This document shows positions 9,894 through 20,448 of a stretch of DNA of 64,000 bases, one piece after another. The notes under the pieces were generated by a model, which saw nothing but the letters and a program-made list of their open reading frames with translations, was not told the origin of the DNA and did not search any database. The stretch is from Emiliania huxleyi CCMP1516 (taxonomy: Eukaryota > Haptophyta > Isochrysidales > Noelaerhabdaceae): contig NW_005195301.1 of assembly GCF_000372725.1 (NCBI RefSeq), forward strand, positions 28,425-92,424, written 5' to 3'. Made by a program: the position numbers and the translations under genes. Position 1 is the stretch's first letter, and each line of letters opens with the position of its first letter.

Positions 9894-10449
9894 ACCGCGC
9901 CATTCGCTCTCTCCCCTGGCATCCCTGTCTGCACGCCTCGCGCGCGCGTGAAAAGGAGCGGTACTTGCACTCGGATGCTCAGTCCAAGTCCAGACGTTGT
10001 TTCGCGGAATAATCAATATAGCCGTCCTGTGCTGTGTCGCGTGCCGTGTAGCAAGAGCAACATCATGGCCACAGCGTGCATGACTGTGGGGCCTGGACTC
10101 GGACGAACGAGTGTGTGGGTACCGCGCCGACCGAAGCGGAAGGGAGGCACTGCGCTAATCAGCGCGAACCCCCAAGAAGAAATCACTCTCCCCCTGCTCG
10201 AGCCTGGATTTCTTCTTAGGGCTGACTAGGCCTACGCGAGCGAGCCTGCCGTGTTCATTACGTTATGCGTGTCTCGGGTACGGGAGGGGAATGGCAGTCG
10301 GTGTGGAGGCTTGGATTTGAAACTTAGATTTCCCTTTCCAGTGGGGAGGTGCCTGACCTGATCTTAGAATCGCTCAAATGTGCACGCGGACGCGGCGCGC
10401 ATCCACAATGGGCTGTGGGGGAGTGTGAGTGTGAATACCAACCTCTCTG

Positions 10450-10735
10450 GCTCTGCCCTAGCGGACTCGGGGCCGGTGCTTTGACGCAGCACAGTGTGCT
10501 TCGTGGTAGCATGAACTCAGAACGGCCCCCCGAGAGCGCCTCTTCGACGCCCACGGGTCCCGGGGGGTCGGAGGGGTTGCGAGAGGGCCCCGGCTATTTT
10601 TTGTTTGAATCCCGGAGACCGTTCGAACATGAATTGACGTTCCACGTGCCCGTCCACAGCCACGGACAACATGCTAGCCCAGCAGGCCGCTCCCACCGCC
10701 GCCCGCGGCGGAGGCAAGGCGGCAAAGGGTGGCAA
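10450..10735 (+). repeat. Dispersed repeat with a conserved start codon
   Basis: Roughly 280 bp that match, in inverted orientation, 30,683-30,960. Both copies hold the same run of phrases (gctattttttgtttgaatcc, ccgttcgaacatgaatt) and the same ATG followed by MLAQQAAPTAA and a Gly/Lys-rich stretch. This looks like a promoter, leader and amino end of one ancestral gene that has been dispersed. Confidence 0.85.
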
Positions 10736-11552
10736 GGGCGGCGGCAAGGGCGGTGGCAAGGGTGGTGGCCGTGGCGCACCAGACCCACTTTGCGCCGCCG
10801 CCCTCAACGCCCGATATACTCGGTTAGAGCCGGCGGAGCGACGGCGGCAGAGGTGCGGCCGCCGGCGACCTCACACGGTGTCGAGCGCCGTAGAGACGGC
10901 CTCGAGAGCCGCCACCAGGTGTGCCACGACCGCCGCCGCGAGGCTCGTGGCGATGGATGCGCCAGACCCGCTTTGCGCCGCCAACCTCAACGCCCGATAC
11001 TCGGTCAGAGCCGGCGGAGCGACGGCGGCGGAGACACGGAGTTGCGGCCGCCGGCGACCTCACACGGCGTCGAGCGCCGTAGAGACGGGGCCTCGAGAGC
11101 CGCCACCAGGTGTGCCACGAGCGCGGCCGCGAGGCTCGTGGCGATGGATGCGCCAGACCCGCTTTGCGCCGCCGCCCTCAACGCCCGATACTCGGTCAGA
11201 GCCGGCGGAGCGACGGCGGCAGAGTTGCGGCCGCCGCCGACCTTCCCCTCGACCACGCCGCCGACCCGTCGACAAGCACACGCGGACTGCCATCGAGAAG
11301 AAGGAGAAGGAGCGCGGCGCATCCGGAGCCCGCGGGCGCGGCGTGGGCGGGCGCGGGCGCGGGCGGGCGCGCGGGAACCCCGCCAGCGGAGGCGACACAA
11401 TGCCTCTGGCGGCTCTGCAGGCGGCGCGCGGCGCGCCCCTCGCCGGTCTCCCGCACGCTCCTGAGGGCCGAGAGGGCCGAGAGGCGGGGTTGGTGACCCG
11501 GGGGCATGGGCGGTGCGGCCCGCGCCGCGCGCGGGCGCGTGGCAGCCCGTGA
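10671..11552 (+). CDS. Gly/Lys-rich ORF over tandem repeats (doubtful)
   Basis: The ATG at 10671 is preserved in a second genomic copy at about 30.7 kb. The first 35 residues (MLAQQAAPTAARGGGKAAKGG then (GGGK)n) could be a basic nuclear-type tail. Beyond residue 35 the frame runs through the 10,776-11,240 tandem repeats and becomes low-complexity Arg/Ala/Pro sequence. Possibly only the first exon is real. No function assigned. Confidence 0.25.
   Translation: MLAQQAAPTAARGGGKAAKGGKGGGKGGGKGGGRGAPDPLCAAALNARYTRLEPAERRRQRCGRRRPHTVSSAVETASRAATRCATTAAARLVAMDAPDPLCAANLNARYSVRAGGATAAETRSCGRRRPHTASSAVETGPREPPPGVPRARPRGSWRWMRQTRFAPPPSTPDTRSEPAERRRQSCGRRRPSPRPRRRPVDKHTRTAIEKKEKERGASGARGRGVGGRGRGRARGNPASGGDTMPLAALQAARGAPLAGLPHAPEGREGREAGLVTRGHGRCGPRRARARGSP
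10776..11240. repeat. Tandem repeat, period about 185 bp
   Basis: Two and a half copies. The landmark cagacccgctttgcgccgcc appears near 10,780 (one variant base), 10,963 and 11,155. Each copy also holds tcggtcagagccggcggagc and a cctcgagagccgccaccagg block. Confidence 0.9.
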
Positions 11553-11943
11553 GTGCCGAGATCGGGTCTGTGCTTCGACGTAGCATGGGCCCCCGGAGGC
11601 CCATCTACAGCAGCGACGAAGTGAGCGTGTTTGTGGTGTTGGTGTGACATCTGAGCTTGGATCTGTGACTAAAGCCGCTTACCACTGATGGATCCCCACC
11701 CGAATAACACACAGTGAGCGCCCCAGCACTTCACTACGCCCTCCGCGCGAAATCGCTAGTGGTGCTTTGTGGCAGCACATTGTGCTTTGTGGCCTTAGGG
11801 TACCCCTAGGGTTCTGAGGGCCGGATTTTTTTAAGACCTTTTAAGAAATGAGGAGGTTTGGGGGCTCAAATTGTCATTTAAGAGATTGCAGGCACGGGGG
11901 TCCCTCTTTTAAGACCGTTTAAGAAAATCGGCCTCACCGGCAC

Positions 11944-12172
11944 GCGTCGCTGCGTTCGGCGCCGTTTTCTCCAATACTGCCGTTATTAGGCACAAACCCG
12001 CCTCTGAAGACACATCTGTAAGTCTGGTGCACTGGCAGGAGCCATACTCGCATAGGGGACGCGTGCCAGCTGACTGTAGCCAGCTTCCCGGCCTCCGGCG
12101 TCTGTGGGGAGCCTCCCGGACCATCGACCTCGGGAGCTCTCCCGCAGCGTTTAAGCGTTTAAGACCGTTTAA
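11944..12172. repeat. Internal direct repeat, left copy
   Basis: About 229 bp matching 13,510-13,740 with few changes, both copies in the same orientation inside the TIR element. It includes ccatactcgcatagggg and cggcctccggcgtct. Confidence 0.9.
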
Positions 12173-13509
12173 CCCCTAAACGGCTACCGAAACGGGGTGC
12201 CCGGAAGGGCGATATCACGGCGGCCTAACTGTGCCTCCGTGCGCTCGCCACATACCCCCTGCTGCCCGAGGGTCGTGTTAGCACTTTATTGGGCACATAC
12301 AGAGGCGGTGGGAAGCCACCACGTTCCCTTCAAATTTCCCGCCACCGAGCTCCGGAGCGCGCTCTGCACGAGCTCCTGGGACGCGGTTTCGTCTTTCGAT
12401 CCCAGACGGTCGTCGCACGTCGGCGCCCCAGTGAGGTCCGCCGTCATAGGTGTAGCACGCTACTAGACACACTGCCTCCAAGTTGAGCGGTGGAAAATTG
12501 TGACGAAGCCACGCACCGAGGCGCCGGCGTCCCTCTGGCAATCTGCCACCGACAGCAACACGCCTTTGATCACCGGCTGTTTGCGCTCCGCATACTCTCC
12601 AGAAGCTGTTGGTTGTGTGGCTGGTGATACTTCTATCAGCCTTCCTCATGCACAATGTTGCCGTTGAGCTACGAGGCTGCAACCCGTCGTCATTTGAGTT
12701 TGCTGCCAGCCACACACAGCGCGTTCCTGCTGCACGAGAATGGTTGGACAGGTGTGAACAACACCTCGTGGGGGCGGCACCGCAGGCGTCCATTGAGGGG
12801 TCCAGGTGATAGCCCTGGGCGGACAATCCATACGCCTAGTTGGACTTCAGATCGCCCGATCGCGTCCCGGTGAACTGACGTCGGATTTGTGACGCCGCCG
12901 CACCGCGCCGCGGCCGAGGGCCCTCCGGAGGCTGAGGATGGCCGTGGCGGACCGAGACGAGCTCTGGGAGGTAAAGTGTCAGAGTATATATTGTAGAGGC
13001 TGACCACGTGCACAATATCTCTCACTCTAGCTAAGCCAGGGGAGGCTATTCTGGGCGTCCACACGGCTTGCACTGGTGACCCTCGCGACAAAGCGACCGC
13101 GTCCGGCAGAGCGACTGAAGAATCGAGGACAGAGTCACAAATCCCGCTTGTTGTGCATGTTTTGAGGTCGGACAGTGCTGCTGTCTTCTCCACGCAGCAG
13201 CCGACGCCACCAGGCCTCGGTAGCTGAGCAGCAGGAGCCTCCTCGCTGCTGGCAGAGTTGCGCCTCTGTTTGCCGCCGCTAAGAGATCGCTGTTGCGGGA
13301 ATCCAGGGAATCTAAAGGAATCTAGAATCTGTGGGTCCGAGATTCGATCTGGGACCTGAGCCGCTCGGGACCAGCTGCACATGACTCGGGGCCACTGCCA
13401 TGTCGCAGACGACTGCTGGATCGGCCGTCGCTGCGACCAGCCGCATCAGCTTTCTCTTTCACAGAATTGGCGAAGTTCCCATATGGGAACCACAGCCGTT
13501 TAGGGGCAT

Positions 13510-13740
13510 GCGTCGCTGGGTTCCGCGCCGTTTTCTCCAATACTGCCGTTATTAGGCACACAAACCCGCCTCTGAAGACACATCTGTAAGTCTGGTGCAC
13601 TGGCAGGAGCCATACTCGCATAGGGGGCGCGTGCTAGCTGACTGTAGCCAGCTTCCCGGCCTCCGGCGTCTACCGGGAGCCTCCCGGACCATCGACCTCG
13701 GGAGCTCTCCCGCACCGTTTAAGCGTTTAAGACCGTTTAA
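13510..13740. repeat. Internal direct repeat, right copy
   Basis: Partner of 11,944-12,172. The pair resembles LTRs at first sight but lies inside a TIR/TSD-bounded element with no coding sequence between. Confidence 0.9.
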
Positions 13741-13854
13741 GGAATCGGAGGCCCAGCAGCTCTTAAAACCGGCCTAGGCCGGTTTTAAGCCGTTTAAGCC
13801 GCAGGCGCCCCAGGGCCCACCCTTTTAAGCCTAGGGGTACCCTAAGTTTGTGGC

Positions 13855-14205
13855 AGCACGGGTGCGGTGCCCGAGACCGCTAGGCCTAGCGAGATGTCAG
13901 ATGTCTGTGTGACGTCTTCATTCTTGCCTGAGCTGTCTCTCCTTGGATGGATCCCCACCAACAGCAACACACCGACACCCCACCCCGCGCGCCGCCGGCT
14001 GGCTGGCTGGCTAGGTAGGCTGGCTGTTAAGTCCACACAGATAGATAGGTAGAATAGGAAGGCAAAACACAGTCCGACCAACGACTGGGGCACCAACGCG
14101 GTATGGGTGGACGCGAGACGGGCGGTGACGGTCACACAGGAGCGACACACAGAACCACCACAAACAAACAAGACACGCAAGACACTCAGACCCTGCCTGA
14201 CCTTG

Positions 14206-14285
<80 letters not shown>

Positions 14286-14598
14286 GGCGAAAGTGGAAAG
14301 AAGAGTGCGCGCGCTCCACGAATTCGTCTATCACGCGCGCGGCGTGGTGCCGGGCGAGTGGTCACGCGGAGACCCCCGCCCCCCGCGCGCCGCGCCCCGG
14401 GCACCCGGGAGAGGAGCGGGCGACCGGTCCGCGAGCGTGACTCGACACGTGCGCGACGTGCGTCCGGACAGAGCTCAGAGGCAGCTAGACAGGTTCGACC
14501 AGGGGGGCAGAGTGAAATAGAAATTCTCGCCCGGTTCACTAAACTAATCGTTTACCTTACCGTCCGCCGCGCTGCATGCCGGCCTGCCGCAGCGGCGC
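13855..14598. other. Intergenic DNA with (GA)n tract
   Basis: No supported gene. Holds the dispersed repeat shared with the left edge (about 14,040-14,190) and a pure (GA)n tract at 14,209-14,283. The long plus-strand frames here are Arg/Glu artefacts of the tract. Confidence 0.6.
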
Positions 14599-16078
14599 TC
14601 ATGGCAAAGGCTCCCCTATCTCCCCCTCCCCGTCCCAGTCCTTGCCCACGCGCGTGGAAGAGAAGATCGGCAATCGGTTGCGCATGTGAACCCGGTCGAT
14701 TTCCCACAGCAGCGAGGGTGGCAGCGGCTCCTTCTTGCTGTAGTACCTGAGCGTCTCGTCGAGCTGCGCGAGGGACGTGTGGCCGAGCAGTGCTGTGGTG
14801 ACGCTACTCCGCTCCTTGGTCCACCGGCAGGCCAGCTCGGTGAGCGACATGCCGTACGTCTTGGCCAGCGCGCTGTAGGCTCGGGTCGCCTCCGCCGCCG
14901 GCCCGCTGCGGTACCGGTACAAGGTATAGCCCCACCCGCGCTCGTCCATGCGGCCACGCGGCGCCTCGAGCGACCTCCTCGCCGACGCCTGGTCAGGGTC
15001 GTCCACCGCCGCGGCGCGCTCGAGGTACTTGCCAGTCAGCACGCCGCCGGCCAGCACATTGTACGCCATGAAGCCCACGTTCTCGTGGACGGGACTCGAC
15101 GCCTCGGCGAGGCCGTTTTCATCGATCCTCCTGTTAATTAGCGAGTAGTCATTCTGCATGTTGACAGGCGGCGGCACGCCGAGCGCCCGAGCCGCGTAGC
15201 AGCTGGCGGCGAGGCCGTACGCGTTGTCGTTGCACATGCCCCACCCGCGGATCTTGCCCTGCTTCACCAGCGCGCCCATCGCCTCTGCGATCTCGCCAAA
15301 GTCTGCCCGCCCGCCCGAGTAGAGCTCGACCTCCTGCTTGTACTCGAGGCTCTGCCCCCAGTTGGACTGCGGAGAGTAGCGCGCGGGCCAGTGCAGGTTG
15401 TAGATGTCGAGGTAGTCGGTGCCGAGCCGCCGGAGCGACCCCTCGCAGTCGGCGATGATGTTCTTGGCGTTGACGTTCTGCCCGCCCGTGATCTTGGACG
15501 CAATCACCACCTGCTGCCGCCGCGCTTTGTCCTGCGCGAGCCACCTGCCGATGATGCGCTCGGTGTCGCCCTCGGGCTTGGCCCGCGTGCTCGGGATCGG
15601 GTACTGCTCCGCCGTGTCGATGAGGTTGATGCCACCCTCCAAAATGGCGCGGTCGAGGAACGAGAGGCAGGTCGCCTCGTCCGGCGCGTTGAAGTCGCCG
15701 CTGCCCCTGCGAAGGCAAGTCGTGACCGCGGGTCGGTGAGGCATCGCGAGCGGGCGCTGGGCGTGGCAGCGTGCGGGAGGGCGATGTGCACCAGCGCTGC
15801 GTGCCCAGCCCCATCTCGGAGACGACGAGGTCTCCGCCGCCCATGCGCTTGTGGCGAATGCCATTGACCGTCCTCACAACCTCATTGGTCGCGCCTTTGG
15901 CTGCCTTTGGCAGGCGGCGCGCAGCGCTCGCAGCACCGGGCGGCTGCATGAACTGCGGCAGCCAGGAGCCGAGCGCGGTGGCAGAGCCGGCGCGAAGCAG
16001 CGATCGGCGATCGGCGAGGCTGCCGATCGGCGGCTGAGTGAAGGCTAGAACGGCGAGGCTGCCGAGGAGGGCGGTCAT
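14599..16078 (-). CDS. Aldo/keto reductase with plastid/thylakoid-type leader
   Basis: complement(14599..15706, 15792..16078), 464 aa; the 85-nt intron is GT-AG. The body is a Tas-like aldo/keto reductase: GLGTQRWGSGDF, then FLDRAILEGGINLIDTAEQY (catalytic Asp and Tyr), VVIASKITGG (Lys), DYLDIYNLHWP (His), and a C-terminal LLGHTSLAQLDETLRYYSK NADPH-binding region. The start at 16078 gives a hydrophobic leader (MTALLGSLAVLAFTQPPIGS) and then DRRSLLRAGSATALGSWLP, which reads as a twin-arginine signal. In a secondary-plastid alga that order would send the protein through the ER into the plastid and perhaps the thylakoid lumen. Targeting is an inference; the enzyme family is clear. Substrate unknown. 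Confidence 0.9.
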
Positions 16079-16199
16079 GGCGACCGATGTGTTTGGTGTG
16101 AATTTCAGAGGGCGTGTGGAGAGCTCGCAGTGCGTGTGGAGAGTCCGAAGATGGCACACCGGAGAAGAAGAATTTGGCCGCGTTGTCACGATTCACCCG

Positions 16200-16268
16200 A
16201 CTTTAAAATCCCTGCGTGGTGGCGGCGTGCCGTCCTCCCATCCCTCCCTTCGGTTGTGTGTGTTTTTT
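16200..16268 (+). mobile_element. LINE 3'-end scrap
   Basis: Begins ttaaaatccctgcgtggtgg and ends in a t-rich tail; immediately downstream is atgcacccga, the phrase that opens the short elements at 16,434 and 16,690. Confidence 0.75.
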
Positions 16269-16433
16269 TATGCACCCGACTAGCACACCTCTGAGTCCCA
16301 GAAACCCGAGGAGTCACACAGTCCACCTGTGTGATGCACGCCCTGCGAGCGGGGCGGGGTGCGCACCGTCCCTCTGTGTTCGTGTGTGCGTCGCCCATCT
16401 CTCCCTGGAGATGACTGCTCTATTTATTTATTT

Positions 16434-16689
16434 GCACCCGAAGGGCGACGCGACAGAGGAGGAAGCGACAGGAGGGAGAACGACGAGAGTGGGACGACCG
16501 CGAGAGGTGGCATGAAGGTTGGAGCGAGAATCGGCGAGGGACTGCGGAGGGAGATAGAAAGAGGCAGACGACCAAGGGTTTAGGGTGGGCGACGGCTAGC
16601 ACCACACTCCTCTCCTTAAAATCCCTGTGTGGTGGCGGCGTGCCGTCCCCATCCCTCCCTTGGGTTGTCTGTTTTCTTTCTTTCTTTCT
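16434..16689 (+). mobile_element. Short LINE-derived element, deleted form
   Basis: Starts gcacccgaaggg and jumps at once to cgacgcgacagaggagg, so it has the 5' tip of the longer element at 16,690 joined to its last 240 bp. Ends in (TTTC)n. Confidence 0.75.
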
Positions 16690-17240
16690 GCACCCGAAGG
16701 GAACCCCAGGGCCAACACCGACCGTTGAGGTACAAGTGCTCGAAACGAGAGTGGACCTGAGCAATGATATGACTTGGCGGCAAATGATCGGAGTGGGCGT
16801 CAGAAGAGTCGTCCTTGCCCCCTTGCGCGAGGAGAGCTCGATAAACTCGAGGGGCCAAAATACGCCGCGAGGAGGGCGGAGTTACGCAGAGAGGCGAGAA
16901 GCAGCGAGAGCAAGGGATCGGCAGAGGGCAGACTAAAGATCTCTCGCGCGCAGACGGCAGCGGCGTCTCAGAACGAGGCAGAGGAGAGCGACGGCCGACG
17001 CGACAGAGGATGAAACAGCAGGAGAGAGAACGAGGACGAGAGTGGGAAGAACGCGAGGTGGCATGAAGGTCGCTGCGAGAATTGGCGAGAAACTGCGAAC
17101 AGAGATAGGAAGAGGTACATGTAGACGCCCAAGAGGGTGGGCGACGGCTAGCACCGCACTTCTCTCCTTAAAATCCCTGTGTGGTGGCGGCGTGCCGTCC
17201 TCCCATCCCTCCCTTGGGTTGTCTGTTTTCTTTCTCTTTC
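16690..17240 (+). mobile_element. Short LINE-derived element, about 550 bp
   Basis: Starts gcacccgaaggg, has about 115 bp not found in the LINE copy at 26.9 kb, then about 370 bp that match the last part of that LINE (from agaagagtcgtccttg) through the tgtggtggcggcgtgccgtc 3' end to a (TTTC)n tail. The partner at 17,431-17,958 is the same element on the other strand. Confidence 0.8.
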
Positions 17241-17430
17241 GTGCGGCGCAAGAGGCTAGTGCGTAGTGGGAGAGAGAGTTTTTGTCGTAGTGGTGACTCG
17301 ACGAAGGCGTCGCATACCAGAAAGAAGCCGGCGTGTGCGCTCCTCACGCCGGAAGCGCTCTGGGGGGCGGCTGGGAAGCGGCGATCTCCGCCCGGGCCGT
17401 CCCTTGCTCGAGGCCCAGTGTGCCTGCGAC

Positions 17431-17958
17431 AAAGAAAGAAAGAAAGAAAACAGACAACCCAAGGGAGGGATGGGAGGACGGCACGCCGCCACCACACAGG
17501 GATTTTAAGGAGAGGAGTGTGGTGCTAGCCGTCGCCCACCCTAACCCTTGGTCGTCTGCCTCTTTCTGTCTCCCTTCGCAGTCCCTCGCCGATTCTCGCT
17601 GCAACCTTCATGCCACCTCGCGGTCGTCCCACTCTCGTCGTTCTCCCTCCTGTCGCTTCCTCCTCTGTCCGCGTCGCTCTCGTCTCTGCCTCATCCTGCG
17701 ACGCCACCGCCGCCTGCCGATCCCTTGCTCTCGCGGCTTCTCCGTTCTCCCGCCTTTCGGCGCAACTCCGCCCTCCTGGCGGCATATTTTGGCCCCTCGA
17801 GTTTATCGAGCTCTCCTCGCGCAAGGACGACTCTTATGACGCCCACTGCGATCATTTGCCGCCAAGTCATATCGTTGCTCAGGTCCACACGTCCACTCTC
17901 TCTTCGAACACTTGTACCTCCACCGATGATGTTTGCGCTGGGGTCCCCTTCGGGTGCA
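17431..17958 (-). mobile_element. Short LINE-derived element, inverted copy
   Basis: Reverse-strand copy of the 16,690 element with the same 5' tip (tgcacccgaagggg read on minus) and the same 3' end with a (TTTC)n tail. Encodes the C-terminal piece shared with the LINE (VVLARGELDKLEGPKYAARR). A further 3' scrap lies at about 18,132-18,180. Confidence 0.8.
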
Positions 17959-18253
17959 TCGTTACAGCTGACGACGGGATTACCACTGGTACCTGCGCCC
18001 CGCCTAGGTGGGAAAGAGACGAGGAGGGGGAACAGTTTTCTTTCGCTGCATGCACTCCTCGACTCCGGCCATGAGCGAACAAACCAGGAACAAACCATCT
18101 AAAGAATAAAATAGTGAAAGCATAAAACTGCTGAAAGAAAGAAAGAAAACAGACAAACCCAGACGAGGGATGGGGGAGGAGGACAGGGTCCCCACCTGCA
18201 TTATGCTCACACATGCCGCGGTCGATTTCTTCAATACCGTGAGGAAGGCTCGG

Positions 18254-19924
18254 ATGCGTACCATGAGACGTCTGCCTCAGCGGCTCGGCGGCGGCCCGGT
18301 CTGGGCGGCTGCGCGGCAGAACGGCGGCGGCTTCTTCGGCAACCTCAAGGAGAACCTGAAGAAGGAGGTCGAGAAGAACAAGGATCTGCAGGAGGCGCTC
18401 AAGGGGCTGCGCGAGGACGAGACGCTGAAGAAGGCACGCGAGGCGGCGACGGCCGCGACGGCGGGCTTCCAGCGGGCGGCGGAGCAGGCGGGCAGTTCCG
18501 CCTCCTCCGCGGCCGAGCAGGCCGGCGCCAAGGCGTCGGAGGCGGCCGAGCAGGCCGCGAAGCTTGCGGCGGAGGCCAAGGCCAAGGCGGAGGCGTCGGC
18601 GGCTGAGGCGGGCTTCCAGCGCGCGAGCCAGGAGGAGGCGAGCGGCAGCGCGGCGGGCGGCGCGGCGGGCGGCGAGCAGCCCGGCGCCAAGTCCGACGGC
18701 GCGCCCGGCGAGCCTCTGCCGCCGCCGCTGCACGAGCGGCTCGTCGCTGATGTCAGCGCTGCCTTTTCGGCGGCGCGCGAGCGGCTGGGGGGGGCGTTCG
18801 GGGGCGGCGGCGCGGCGGGCGCGGCGGGCGCCGCCGCCGACGCGCCGCCCGCCGACTCGGGCGCCGTGGTCGTGCGCGAGCCAACCTTTTGGGAGAAGGC
18901 GACCAACTTTGGGTCTGGGTCTGGGTTTGGCTGGTTTGGCGACGCGGCGGGCAGCGTCGGCGACCGGATCTTTGGGGAGACGGAGCAGGCGGAGGCGCTG
19001 CGCGAGCTGCGCGAGCTGATGCCCGACTTCGACATGGACAAGTTCCTCACCGAGGAGGTTGCCCAGAAGCAGCGCGACGTGCTCGGCGCCTACCTGCGCG
19101 GCGACATGGAGGCGCTGCGCCGCTGCTGCCGCGACGCCGCGTACGGCGCGCTGCACAAGTCGGTGATGGAGCGGGAGGCGCACCAGCTCCAGATGGACGA
19201 GCGGCTCCTCTTCCTCTCCGACCCGGAGATCGAGTCCGTCCGCTACATCGGAGGCATGCCCACGCCCGTCGTCTCCTTCGAGGTGCCGCCGGCACGCCAG
19301 CAGCACGCCAGCAGCACGCCGGCAGCACGCCGGCAGCACGCCAGCAGCACGCCAGCACGCCACGGCCCGCCGCCCGGCTTCGCTCGCGCACACCCGCCTG
19401 CCGTCGGGGAGAGCGTGGCCCGAGCCCTTCCCCCCCGCCCCTCGAGAGGCGCCTCCCGCGAGCCCCTCCGCCTCCCCCTCTGGCGCAGGCGCACCAGCTC
19501 AACTGCGTCCGGTCCAAGAGCACGAAGCAGATCGTCGAGGGGGACGAGGACGACATCCGCGCGGTGCACTACCTCTTCGCTCTCCAGCCGACAGAGGACT
19601 GGGCGGAGCCGGAGCCGGAAGCGGCGGGGGAGGAGACCGCCGCTGCCAGGCGGCGGATCACGCTGCCGAGGCGCTGTGCGGGAGGGTGGCCACGCTGTGA
19701 GTAGGCGCCTGCGGACGGCGGCGAGGCGGGCGGCGAGGCGGGCGGCGAGGAGGGGCGGGAGAAGTCAAAGGAGCCGCCGCCGGACAAGTGGCAGGCGGGC
19801 GGCGGCCGGCTGACACCGAGAAGAGATGCCCGTCACGCAGCCCCGTATCACACGCCCACCCTGGGCCGTGTCGCGCTCGCAGGTGACGGAGCTCGCGGTG
19901 CGTGGCATGCAGTCGGTGTACTGA
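18254..19924 (+). CDS. TIM44: Mitochondrial import inner-membrane translocase subunit TIM44
   Basis: Exons 18254..19282, 19489 to about 19638, 19705..19794, 19883..19924. The start at 18254 gives a basic amphipathic presequence (MRTMRRLPQRL). Next comes FFGNLKENLKKEVEKNKDLQEALK, the conserved TIM44 amino helix, then an Ala/Glu coiled region. The C-terminal Tim44 domain runs from TFWEKATNFG through LMPDFDMDKFLTEEVAQKQRDVLGAYLRGDMEALRRCC and AHQLNCVRSKSTKQIVEGDEDD to KWQVTELAVRGMQSVY at the end. TIM44 anchors mtHsp70 to the TIM23 channel on the matrix side. Intron 1 (206 nt, GT-AG) is filled with a cagcacgcc minisatellite. The second intron's donor is uncertain; the last is GC-AG. Confidence 0.93.
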
Positions 19925-20448
19925 GGCCCGCCCCGCGCTGGCGGGAAGGGGGTAGGGGTGAGGGGCGCGTCTCCCCGTGGCGGGTTGGGGTTGCGGGTCA
20001 GCATCAGGATGATGGGCTGATCGGGTGCGCGGCGGGAGGGGAGGGGAGGGGAGGGGAGTGCTGCTCTGGTGGCGCTGCGCAGGCGCCGCCTGGCCCTGCG
20101 CACGAGCTGCAGACTCGCGCCGCGTCGAGCTTGTGCGGCGGGCCAAAAGGGTCAAGGTGCGGACTTGCGGACTTGGGCGCCGTCGTCGGCCCGCGGCTTC
20201 CGCAGCTGGGCTTCCGGTGCGTCCGCATCGCCGGTGTTTATAGATCCAGTGATCGTATATATTCGTAGAACTATGTTATTGGTGCAACATGTTTTGTTCT
20301 TCACCACCACCCCGAGAGCGAGACCTCCAGCCGCACACCCAGGCCCAGGGAGGCACTGCTCCGTTGGCTCCCTACCTGGAACTGCGCCGCGAACCCAGCC
20401 AGGGCCTCGACGCAGCGAGCCTGGGCTGCAGCAGCCGATCGCTGCTCG
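19925..20448. other. Intergenic DNA between TIM44 and QARS
   Basis: Probably TIM44 3'UTR and QARS promoter. A (GGGGA)n run at about 20,034-20,059 could form a G-quadruplex on the plus strand. No gene seen. Confidence 0.5.

Larger units (their letters stand above)
8362..10315. repeat. Tandem duplication, unit 2 (about 1.95 kb)
   Basis: Near-identical direct copy of 6355-8327, offset by 2007 bp at its start and 1988 bp at its end; the difference is set almost wholly by the shorter (GA)n tract. Homology stops at ggcttgga on the right, and unrelated sequence follows in each copy. Confidence 0.95.
11794..13846. mobile_element. 2.05-kb TIR DNA transposon with 8-bp TSD
   Basis: The ends are exact inverted repeats of 17 bp (CTTAGGGTACCCCTAGG at 11794-11810 and its complement at 13830-13846). 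They are flanked by the same 8 bp, TTTGTGGC, at 11786-11793 and 13847-13854. Both subterminal regions are full of (TTTAAGACCG)-like motifs. A direct repeat of about 230 bp sits inside each end (11,944-12,172 and 13,510-13,740). No transposase ORF is visible, so it is probably non-autonomous. An 8-bp duplication fits hAT, P, Merlin or Zisupton superfamilies; the tip CTTAGGG is not a textbook hAT tip. Confidence 0.88.

Noticed and set aside
11944-13740. 230-bp direct repeats that could be LTRs
   Set aside because: They lie inside exact TIRs with an 8-bp TSD, and there is no coding sequence between them.
17879-19393. 504-aa minus ORF over TIM44
   Set aside because: Antisense shadow; the plus strand encodes recognisable TIM44 motifs.
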